From: JAEUIE01 sp046350055
GTDB taxonomy: Bacteria; Planctomycetota; Planctomycetia; Gemmatales; HRBIN36
DNA length: 64,000 nt
Reading direction: 5' to 3'
NCBI GenBank assembly: GCA_046350055.1
Contig: JAXMBC010000001.1
Location: 3,038,001 to 3,102,000 of the forward strand
Shown here: piece after piece, positions 54,103 to 61,415 of the stretch
Position numbering within the stretch: the stretch's first letter is position 1
Layout of the letters: each line of letters begins with the position of its first letter
Made by a program: the position numbers and the translations under genes
The notes under the pieces: model-generated
Told to the model about the DNA's origin: nothing
Database searches by the model: none
Seen by the model: only the letters and a program-made list of their open reading frames with translations

Positions 54103-54579
54103 ATGGTCAAGTCGCTTTTCATGATAGTACTGATCACGATGCAACTTCTTGCGGGAAGCGGGGTCTCCGCTTATTTGTGCATAGGCGACGACTTTCAAAT
54201 CCGCTTTCACACGGATTCCGATAATTGCAGTTCCTGTTCGGTAAGCGCAGTCTGCTGTACTGCCTGCGAACAGGCCAAGACAGATCAGCATCACCAATGC
54301 TGTATGACTCATTCAGATCAATCCACTATTGATTCTCTGGTGATCGCTGACTCGTGCGATTGCATCCACATTCCGGTCATGTTGGCTTCAGGACATGTGA
54401 TACGACTCATTCGGCCGATTTCTGCAGAAGACCTCAAGCTACTTCTTTCACCATTCGTGTTTGATGACACCACTCATTTCAACTGTCATACTATTCAAAC
54501 GGACATAATCAGTTTGCCGGAGTGGCCTAACTCGCCTGATTCGTTGTTTGCACTTTCTACAGTCATTATCCGCTGCTAG
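54103..54579 (+). CDS. exported Cys-rich protein, metal operon B
   Basis: 158 residues. Signal peptide MVKSLFMIVLITMQLLAGSGVSA-Y. The mature part opens LCIGDDFQIRF, then has a Cys/His cluster (NCSSCSVSAVCCTACEQAKTD, HHQCCMTH, SCDCIHIP) and a long hydrophobic tail ending STVIIRC. It is the paralogue of the protein at 47382-47843. Genes with the LCI.DDG...C-x-C pattern are known to me next to metal exporters, without a characterised function. It precedes the carbonic anhydrase/SulP gene by 184 bases. Confidence 0.7.
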   Translation: MVKSLFMIVLITMQLLAGSGVSAYLCIGDDFQIRFHTDSDNCSSCSVSAVCCTACEQAKTDQHHQCCMTHSDQSTIDSLVIADSCDCIHIPVMLASGHVIRLIRPISAEDLKLLLSPFVFDDTTHFNCHTIQTDIISLPEWPNSPDSLFALSTVIIRC

Positions 54580-54763
54580 GCGACAGTCATATTTAGCGTT
54601 CGTCCTCCGGCCGCTGTCGTGGTCATGGGGAATGTCATTCTGCGTAATCACATATTGCGACGTCCACTCAAAGACGACGTCGTTGTTTCGGCATTCAACA
54701 AAACACTGCCATCAATCTATTTGGCCTAGCCAACGAGAGATGGCACTCTGATACGGAGCGATC

Positions 54764-57037
54764 ATGAAGAAGCTAATCGATGGATTGCGTCACTTCCAAG
54801 AACACCTTCATTGGGAGAGACAAGAACTCTTCGAGCGCAGCATTGCAGGGCAGAAGCCGCATGCGTTGCTCATCACCTGTTCCGACTCGCGGGTCTTGCC
54901 TGAGACGCTGATGCAGGCCGATCCCGGTGACTTGTTTGTCGCACGCAATGCAGGAAATATGGTGCCGGCTGATGCTCATGGAGGAGAGGCCGCCACGATC
55001 GAGTACGCCATTAGCACGTTAGGCGTGACCGACATTATTGTTTGCGGGCACTATCGATGCGGTGCCGTAAAAGCCTTGCTGGACTCTGAATCTGAGTCAG
55101 CCGATACACCAGTGACCAACTGGCTTGCGCACGGTGCCAACACACTCGAAATGATGAAAAAGGAACATATGCACTTACAAGGGGAGGCTCGCTGGGACAA
55201 GGCAGTCGAGCAGAACGTCCTAGTGCAAATCAGCAATTTGTCAAAACATCCATCAGTCGCGTCCCGACTTGCCGACGGAACGCTACGAATACATGCGTGG
55301 GTCTTGAGGTTTGAGTCCAGCGAAGTACTCGCTTATGTTCCGCACCGAGAAAGCTTCGAGCCGCTGTTAGAAATGATGGAGGTCCAAGCCGCGTTGCCAA
55401 CACGTACTGCCTGCCATGAATCGTCAGTTGCTCGTGACGAATTTACTGTGAAGGCTCTACCCGTCGAGGTTGTTAGGCCAAAATGGTTTGAAGCGTTGAG
55501 GAGTGATGTGCCAGCCTCCTTGGTTGTGTTCATGGTCGCCCTACCTCTTTGCTTGGCTATCGCTAAAGCCTGCGGTGTTCCGGCAGAGGTCGGCCTTATT
55601 ACGGGTATCGTTGGCGGAATACTTGTGGGTCTCCTCTCCGGTAGTCCTCTGCAAGTGAGTGGCCCTGCTGCCGGATTGATAGTGATACTGCTCGATGTGG
55701 TGCAAGAGCGTGGCATCGCAATACTTGGAGTCGCCGTCTTCCTGGCTGGGCTCATTCAGATTGCGGCTGGCACCTTGAAACTTGGCCAGTGGTTTCGAGC
55801 GGTCTCGCCTGCAGTCATACTTGGAATGCTTAGTGGAATTGGAGTCATCCTAGTCACCCAGCAATTCCATGTGATGGTCGATGACCTACCATCTCGTAGT
55901 CCTGTCTGGAACTTCCTAGGCATCCCGAGGGCCGTTGTAGGAATCTTCGATGGCCATGATGGACACGTCGGGCACCTTCCTGCTGCTCTGCTCGGCCTTC
56001 TCACCTTGAGCGTACTGCTCTTCTGGAAACGGCTTCCGGTTGGAAAACTCAAGACGGTTCCTGCCGTTTTGGTCGCCGTTCTTTTAGCTACAACAACGGC
56101 TTCCATCCTTAGCTTGTCGGTTCAGCGAGTAGAGTTCGAAAGCCTTACAGCAGCGGTTACATTGCTAGACTTTGTGTCGTTGCCTTCACTGTTGATCAAC
56201 ATGTCCGTGTGGCAAATTGCTCTGACCATTGCCTTCGTTGCCAGCGCAGAAACCTTACTATGTGCAGCTGCCGTGGACCAAATGCACAGCGGCACTCGTA
56301 CTCAATATGACCGTGAGCTAGCTGCTCAGGGCGTTGGCAACGCTGTCTGCGGAATACTTGGTGCACTCCCCATGACCGGCGTGATTGTGCGCAGTTCGAC
56401 AAACGTCCAAGCCGGCGGGAAGACACGTCTATCCACAATACTCCACGGTGCTTGGATTCTGGCCTTCGTTCTACTGATGCCAGCAGTTCTGCGAATGGTG
56501 CCTACTGCAGCTTTAGCAGCAATTCTCGTATTGACTGGCATCCGGCTCATTGAGATCCATGCTATTCGAGAATTATGGACGCTGAGTCGAGGCGAAGGCA
56601 TCATCTGTGTGTTAACAGCCGTGGCGGTTGTTTCATTCGATTTGCTCACGGGCGTCTTGCTCGGTGTAGGGTTGTCAGTGATAAAGTTGGTCTACGCCTT
56701 TTCACGGCTACGCATTCGACGCCGGGGTGAATCAGCGAACGTCGAAACGATGTTGGTGCTGGAAGGTTCGGCCACCTTTCTTCGCTTGCCAAAACTTGCC
56801 TCAGCGTTGGAGAACACACCACGTGGAGCGGTTCTGCACATCAACATCAATAGCCTTAGTTACATTGATCATACTTGCCTGACCTTACTCAGGAATTGGA
56901 AGCAGCAGCACGAGGCTACAGGAGGGAGGCTTATTCTGGATTGGGACAAGCTCCACGTCCGCTTTGATGCTGCAAGACCACGACCTCGACAAGGTCGGTT
57001 GCCAGAATGCAATTCCTGCAGGACAGCTTCAGCATAA
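54764..57037 (+). CDS. beta-carbonic anhydrase / SulP anion transporter fusion
   Basis: 757 residues; CGGAG five bases before the ATG. Residues 1-215 are a beta-class carbonic anhydrase: zinc ligands C39, H96 and C99, with C-S-D-S-R at 39-43 and the D41/R43 dyad. Residues about 245-640 are a SulP membrane domain (VPASLVVFMVALPLCLAIAKACGVPAEVGLITGIVGGILVGLLSGSP and PAAGLIVILL). Residues about 655-745 are a STAS domain (GAVLHININSLSYIDHTCLTLLRNW). SulP/anhydrase fusions are known, more often with the enzyme at the C-terminus; here it is N-terminal. It probably supplies or removes bicarbonate at the membrane. A strong terminator follows. Confidence 0.9.
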   Translation: MKKLIDGLRHFQEHLHWERQELFERSIAGQKPHALLITCSDSRVLPETLMQADPGDLFVARNAGNMVPADAHGGEAATIEYAISTLGVTDIIVCGHYRCGAVKALLDSESESADTPVTNWLAHGANTLEMMKKEHMHLQGEARWDKAVEQNVLVQISNLSKHPSVASRLADGTLRIHAWVLRFESSEVLAYVPHRESFEPLLEMMEVQAALPTRTACHESSVARDEFTVKALPVEVVRPKWFEALRSDVPASLVVFMVALPLCLAIAKACGVPAEVGLITGIVGGILVGLLSGSPLQVSGPAAGLIVILLDVVQERGIAILGVAVFLAGLIQIAAGTLKLGQWFRAVSPAVILGMLSGIGVILVTQQFHVMVDDLPSRSPVWNFLGIPRAVVGIFDGHDGHVGHLPAALLGLLTLSVLLFWKRLPVGKLKTVPAVLVAVLLATTTASILSLSVQRVEFESLTAAVTLLDFVSLPSLLINMSVWQIALTIAFVASAETLLCAAAVDQMHSGTRTQYDRELAAQGVGNAVCGILGALPMTGVIVRSSTNVQAGGKTRLSTILHGAWILAFVLLMPAVLRMVPTAALAAILVLTGIRLIEIHAIRELWTLSRGEGIICVLTAVAVVSFDLLTGVLLGVGLSVIKLVYAFSRLRIRRRGESANVETMLVLEGSATFLRLPKLASALENTPRGAVLHININSLSYIDHTCLTLLRNWKQQHEATGGRLILDWDKLHVRFDAARPRPRQGRLPECNSCRTASA

Positions 57038-57163
57038 TAAACTAGCCTTCGTGTGGATGTGACCAAGACCAAGGCAGGAAAAGACGTCGCTCCTATGACT
57101 ATCGCCGTGAAAGCGGGTTGATGCCAAGGATGGCAGAGGGCGGGTTCAAAGAATAAGAAATGG

Positions 57164-57191
57164 CACCGCACAGATGAGTACCTGTGCGGTG
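57164..57191 (+). terminator. terminator of metal operon B
   Basis: 10-bp perfect stem CACCGCACAG / CTGTGCGGTG with an eight-base loop, followed by TCTTGATC, about 125 bases after the last gene of operon B. Confidence 0.7.
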
Positions 57192-57242
57192 TCTTGATCA
57201 CCTGACTGTACATCCAGAGTTAGCTCTACTCGTGTGGCATAT

Positions 57243-57446
57243 TCAGCCAATGATAACATCAAATCGTTTTGGGGCCGCATTGCAATTCACCCATTCTTTT
57301 ACCGCATTCTCGGCAGCCATTTGAAGTTGATGATATGCCAATGGGGATAGGTCGCCGGTTGTTGCTTGGGGGAATTTTTCAACAATTACTTCCCAAAACG
57401 CATCCAGTGCTTCTTCGACGGGACAATCGAGAACTTGGTTATCCAT
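57243..57446 (-). CDS. small conserved hypothetical protein
   Basis: 67 residues, acidic and helical: PVEEALDAFWEVIVEKFPQATTGDLSP then LAYHQLQMAAENAVKEWVNCN. The conserved-looking D-x-F-W-x-x-[VI]-x-x-x-[FY]-P and L-x-x-x-A-x-x-A-V-x-x-W pattern suggests a real gene of the accessory type found on planctomycete plasmids and phages. No function is known to me. SD is weak. Confidence 0.55.
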   Translation of the reverse strand: MDNQVLDCPVEEALDAFWEVIVEKFPQATTGDLSPLAYHQLQMAAENAVKEWVNCNAAPKRFDVIIG

Positions 57447-57470
57447 AGACAGGTGGGGAAGGAGACAAAA

Positions 57471-57773
57471 CTATTCGTCGTCAGACGGATGGACGTGAAT
57501 CAGTTCTTTGTCATGCCAGACAAACACATCACAGCATTCAGGACTTCCACCCCAAATCAGGTACATCACTCTGCCAGAGTAACCCGGTCCATCTGTGATG
57601 TACTTATCAAATACGGTTATCCACAAGGTATCTAACAAGTGTGATTTCTGTAGGCCGTAGCTTTCTGCGTGCCCCTCGTTCTTCAACCACTTCCAGAGTT
57701 GCTCAAGTTCAGCGTTACTAGGTGACCTTGGAATGTTCTGGACATCCGGTGTTGTGAGCGAAAAACCGGTCAT
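57471..57773 (-). CDS. conserved hypothetical protein
   Basis: 100 residues from ATG 57773 (the open frame runs upstream to a TTG at 57827). The C-terminal half GPGYSGRVMYLIWGGSPECCDVFVWHDKELIHVHP resembles a small family with a GPGYxGKV...DGxPxxxxVFxW pattern seen on plasmids and phages, of unknown function. It lies upstream of the smaller gene ending at 57243, on the same strand. No SD is visible, so the start is uncertain. Confidence 0.55.
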   Translation of the reverse strand: MTGFSLTTPDVQNIPRSPSNAELEQLWKWLKNEGHAESYGLQKSHLLDTLWITVFDKYITDGPGYSGRVMYLIWGGSPECCDVFVWHDKELIHVHPSDDE

Positions 57774-57827
57774 AAGTAGTGGGTGTAAGGCTATGCCAAA
57801 TTTGCGCTTCCCCAAGCCACAAATCAA

Positions 57828-58105
57828 GAAGCCCAGCTAGGCGCAAAGGCACTATCATGGCCGCTTGCGCTATGTTCAAAAAGTGGGCTTACATACTTCA
57901 TTCGCTAAGCAAATCCAGTAGTAACTCGACTCCGGATGCCCGAGGTCTTGAAAAACAGACAACCGTACCTTCTGAGTTGAAACGGAACTTACTTCTCTGC
58001 ATTCTGCAGAGAACTGTAGAAATCTGTGGTCACCAGAGTAAAATATGGAAAGAGGAATGCTCGATTTCTGCTGGAATTTCGCTGTTTTCCGCATTCGCTC
58101 AACAG
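57828..58105. other. intergenic before the tRNA fragment
   Basis: About 280 bases with no convincing gene. The open frames here overlap the tRNA fragment or lack an SD. It is the position where an excisionase or integrase gene is often found, but none is seen. Confidence 0.5.
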
Positions 58106-58148
58106 ACTCATAATCCCTTGGTTGCAGGTTCGAATCCTGCTGGGCCCA
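58106..58148 (+). other. 3' fragment of a tRNA(CAU) gene, probable attachment site
   Basis: From the anticodon loop to the discriminator base the tRNA pattern is intact: loop CTCATAA (58107-58113, anticodon CAU), 3' anticodon stem TCCCT, variable loop, T-stem GCAGG / CCTGC with loop TTCGAAT (58129-58135), acceptor 3' strand TGGGCCC and discriminator A. The 5' half (acceptor, D arm, 5' anticodon stem) is missing: the bases before the loop do not pair properly and no GGGCCC is found upstream. This is the usual scar of site-specific integration at a tRNA anticodon loop. CAU with CTCATAATC fits elongator tRNA-Met best. Confidence 0.8.
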
Positions 58149-58332
58149 TTTGGTGTTTGATAGTGTTGTGGCTTCGTCGATAGCATTTTGATTCATAGCT
58201 TGTCGTAACCCGGCGCGATGCTGCGTGAATTGCTGTCTATTTGATTTAATCCGGAAATTTGCTGTTAGATTCTCCGATCTCGCGCACTTCTGTCGGTGGG
58301 TAGAACCTTCCGAGTAACTGACGAGATCGAAG

Positions 58333-60753
58333 ATGAAGCTGACAAAACGACAATGGGCGGCCTGGTTAGTGGCTGCCTGTGCAACCGTGGTTCCGATGCA
58401 AGTCGCTTCGGCGCAAACTTTTACGGTGACGACCATTGCTGACAGTGGATCTGGATCGCTGCGGGATGCGCTGACTCAGGCCAATGCCTTCAACGGGGCG
58501 GCGACGGTCAATTTCAGCATTACCAACAGCACGATCAATCTCGGTTCGATGCTGCCGATTCTGACCAATCCCAACGGTATTACCATCAATGGGAACAACA
58601 ACATTATTGATGGAGGTTCGACTTCGAACACTACAGGGGACCGAGTATTTTTTCTGGGTGTGCCGAATAACACGCCGGCTGCTGCTGGTGGCTTCATGCC
58701 CAGTACGGCAGCGACCAACTGGAACATTAACAACCTGACAATTCAGAATGGTAATGGACGTGGTGGCAATGGTGCAGCGGGTGGAGCAGGCTTCGGCGGT
58801 GGTGTGTTCCTCAATGCAGGCCATCTCAGTCTTTCCAATGTGGTGTTTAATAACAATCGAGCGATTGGAGGTAACGGATCTCCACTTGCTATTGCTACTG
58901 GCGGCGGCGGTATGGGAGGGAATGGAATTAGAGCTGGAGGAGGATTTGGACTAGGAGCCAATGGTGCGGTTGGCGGAGCCTTTGGTGCTCCGGGGCAATT
59001 TACAGGAGGAGCACCAGGTGCAGTGTTTGGAGGAATCAACGGTGGTGGTGGTGGTAGTAGTTTTTCAGGTGCTGGTGGTGGAGGAGTTGGAGCCAGCGGA
59101 GAGAACGGCGGATTCGGAGGAGGTGGAACCTATGGCGGTAGTGGTGGGTTCGGCGGAGGTGGGGGATATGTTGGTAGTGGCGGATTTGGAGGAGGAGGAG
59201 GTGGTGGTGCGTCAAAAAGCCCTGGTTTCGGCGGTGGCTCCGGCGGCCCACTTGGAGATGGTGTGAAAGGCGGTGGTCTCGGGGCAGGTGGAGCCATCTT
59301 CGTTCGCCAGGGTGCGTCACTCACGATTCAAGATGGATCTTTAACAGGAGGAGTTGTCGCTGGTGGCAGCGGATTCCAAAATGGCCAAGCTATCGGCTCG
59401 GGTATCTTTCTGGCGGGCTCCGTCGACTACTCAGTCAGCAGTGGTAAAACCGTAACCATCGCAGACACACTCGGTGGCGGTGTCGATGCGCAGATCACTG
59501 GTGGCCTCACCAAATCTGGTCCCGGCACGCTCGTGCTCACCGGCACTAACAGCTACACCGGAGGCACGACACTAGCAGGTGGCACCTTGAGCGTGGCAAG
59601 CAACGGCCATCTCGGCGATGCCGGCAGCAGCCTGACTTTTAACGGTGGGATGCTGCAAATTACTGGAACCACTTTTACATCGACAACTCGTCCAATCACA
59701 ATGGGAGTGAATGGTGGCGGTATTGATATTGCCGCGGCTGGTAACACCTTTACGGTGTCGCAAGCAATCGGTGGCACCGGTGGCCTTACGAAATCCGGTC
59801 CCGGTACGCTCGTGCTTACCGGCAACAACAACTACACCGGTGACACCACCATCAACAGTGGCTTTCTGCAGATTGGTAACGGGGGAACTACCGGCTCGCT
59901 GGGATCTGGTACAGTGGTCAACAATTCCGTGATGACTCTTCATCGCAGTGATGATGTCACGCTGGCGAACAACATCAATGGCGGTGGTGGCATCATCAAG
60001 CGTGGCGCGGGAACGCTCACACTGAGTGGTACCGGCAGTAATTTCCTGAGTATTGAGCAGGGCCATGTAGTGCTCACCGGGAATTACTCTGCAACAACAA
60101 GCATCTCCTTCCTCGGCCTTGGTTCTACTTTCAGTGGTACAGGGAGCCTGGGGGGAAGTTTGCAAGGGTCGGGACTCTTTTCACCAGGTGTCAACGGGCC
60201 GGGCGTGCTATCGATCAATGGCACCGTAGTCATGGGTAATAATTCCCATTTCAAGGTGGAACTGCAAGGCACGACGGCAGGTACTGGCTATGACCAGTTG
60301 TCCCTGACTTCGTCGTACGCCTTGAACAATACGACGCTCCTGGCGGATCGACTGGGAGCCTTCGAGGCGCCATTCCTTTCGTCGTTTGTCATCATCAAGA
60401 ACCCCAGTGGCGGCTGGGGTGGGGGCACTTTTGCAGGCTTAGCCGATGGAGACTTATTCGATTTCGACGGGCAGGTCTTCCAGATCCGGTACAACGTTCC
60501 CAACAATTACATTGTCGATCCCACTGGGTTGCAGACGGGCTTCGCAGGCATTACCTGGGCCGGTGATGATGGCTTCGGCAACTACGGTGCTGATAATGGT
60601 GGCAACATCGTTATTGCTGCTGTGCCGGAACCGGCGACCATGACCATGCTATCGGCTGTTTCCCTCGCTGCAGCCGGCTATGCCGGGTGTCGCCGTCGCA
60701 GGGGGATAGGAACAACCGTATCGGGCGGTAACAATGCAAAGGCTGATTGCTAG
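58333..60753 (+). CDS. PEP-CTERM protein with autotransporter-type beta-strand repeats
   Basis: 806 residues. Signal peptide WAAWLVAACATVVPMQVASA-Q, then FTVTTIADSGSGSLRDAL, a typical opening of parallel-beta-helix proteins. Residues about 135-330 are extremely Gly-rich (GGGGG runs). The middle has at least two clear autotransporter-associated repeats (GGLTKSGPGTLVLTGTNSYTGG and GGLTKSGPGTLVLTGNNNYTGD), with a third related GGGIIKRGAGTLTLSG. The C-terminus VPEPATMTMLSAVSLAAAGYAGCRRRR is the PEP-CTERM sorting signal. It is probably exported and anchored or deposited at the cell surface. Opposite-strand open frames here are artefacts of the Gly codons. Confidence 0.85.
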   Translation: MKLTKRQWAAWLVAACATVVPMQVASAQTFTVTTIADSGSGSLRDALTQANAFNGAATVNFSITNSTINLGSMLPILTNPNGITINGNNNIIDGGSTSNTTGDRVFFLGVPNNTPAAAGGFMPSTAATNWNINNLTIQNGNGRGGNGAAGGAGFGGGVFLNAGHLSLSNVVFNNNRAIGGNGSPLAIATGGGGMGGNGIRAGGGFGLGANGAVGGAFGAPGQFTGGAPGAVFGGINGGGGGSSFSGAGGGGVGASGENGGFGGGGTYGGSGGFGGGGGYVGSGGFGGGGGGGASKSPGFGGGSGGPLGDGVKGGGLGAGGAIFVRQGASLTIQDGSLTGGVVAGGSGFQNGQAIGSGIFLAGSVDYSVSSGKTVTIADTLGGGVDAQITGGLTKSGPGTLVLTGTNSYTGGTTLAGGTLSVASNGHLGDAGSSLTFNGGMLQITGTTFTSTTRPITMGVNGGGIDIAAAGNTFTVSQAIGGTGGLTKSGPGTLVLTGNNNYTGDTTINSGFLQIGNGGTTGSLGSGTVVNNSVMTLHRSDDVTLANNINGGGGIIKRGAGTLTLSGTGSNFLSIEQGHVVLTGNYSATTSISFLGLGSTFSGTGSLGGSLQGSGLFSPGVNGPGVLSINGTVVMGNNSHFKVELQGTTAGTGYDQLSLTSSYALNNTTLLADRLGAFEAPFLSSFVIIKNPSGGWGGGTFAGLADGDLFDFDGQVFQIRYNVPNNYIVDPTGLQTGFAGITWAGDDGFGNYGADNGGNIVIAAVPEPATMTMLSAVSLAAAGYAGCRRRRGIGTTVSGGNNAKADC

Positions 60754-60816
60754 CTTCTATCCCAAGCGGTATCTTACGTATCGTAGCAACGAAAAGTTAC
60801 GATTCGGAGATTCTGC

Positions 60817-61407
60817 TTGGAAACGACCAACCTGACGTTGCTGGGGCAGGCGGCCCGGGGCTCGAATGCGTCCTGGGTACGCCTGGAGAGATTGTACCGC
60901 CCCTTCATGACTGGTTGGTTCATGAGTAAAGGTATCCATCAGGCTGATGCAGAGGATCTGAGCCAGGATGTTCTTGCGGTGTTGGTGAAGGAGTTGCCTG
61001 GCTTTCAGCACAGCGGAAATACCGGAGCATTCCGTACCTGGCTGCGAAACATCTGCTTGTATCGCTATCAAGGCTACCAGCGGAAAAAGCAGCTGCGGGG
61101 TGCGCCGATGGGTGGCACCGAGTTCCAGAAGCAGATGAATGAGGTGGCAGAGTCTGCTGAGACGCAGGATTGGGAACGGGAGCATGATCGCCATGTTCTG
61201 GCCCATCTTCTGGAGCAACTCTCCAGCGAGTTTGAAGAGAAGACGGTTGTGGCGTTCCGTCGGTTGACGCTGGAGAAGGCTGCAGCCCAAACCGTTGCTT
61301 CGGAATTAGGGCTTACGGTAGCAGCGGTTTACATGGCCAAGTCACGTGTACTCCGTCGACTGAGGGAACTGGCAGCAGACCTGGTTGGTGAGGAAACGTT
61401 AGCATAA
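60817..61407 (+). CDS. ECF sigma factor
   Basis: 196 residues. The start is TTG: CGGAG lies seven bases upstream and the protein reads METTNLTLLGQAARGSNASWVRLERLYRPFM, as in planctomycete ECF factors. Region 2 contains ADAEDLSQDVLAVLVKELPGF and TWLRNICLYR; region 4 contains EEKTVVAFRRLTLEKAAAQTVASELGLTVAAVYMAKSRVLRRLRE. It is followed after 8 bases by a kinase that carries a zinc-binding HxxxCxxC motif near its N-terminus, a pairing typical of planctomycete kinase-linked sigma factors. It probably directs transcription in response to that kinase. Confidence 0.9.
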   Translation: METTNLTLLGQAARGSNASWVRLERLYRPFMTGWFMSKGIHQADAEDLSQDVLAVLVKELPGFQHSGNTGAFRTWLRNICLYRYQGYQRKKQLRGAPMGGTEFQKQMNEVAESAETQDWEREHDRHVLAHLLEQLSSEFEEKTVVAFRRLTLEKAAAQTVASELGLTVAAVYMAKSRVLRRLRELAADLVGEETLA

Positions 61408-61415
61408 CTTTCGAG

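Noticed and set aside
57876..58436. Leftward open frame of 186 codons containing QQDSNLQPRDYES
   Set aside because: This peptide is the antisense translation of a tRNA T-arm and anticodon region, a well-known false gene; it also crosses the start of the PEP-CTERM gene.
58743..59324. Several long open frames opposite the Gly-rich region, with Pro-rich products
   Set aside because: They are the complement of GGN glycine codons, have no SD, and overlap a clearly coding gene.
60757..61290. Leftward open frame of 177 codons opposite the sigma factor
   Set aside because: It lies wholly antisense to an ECF sigma gene with recognisable regions 2 and 4.
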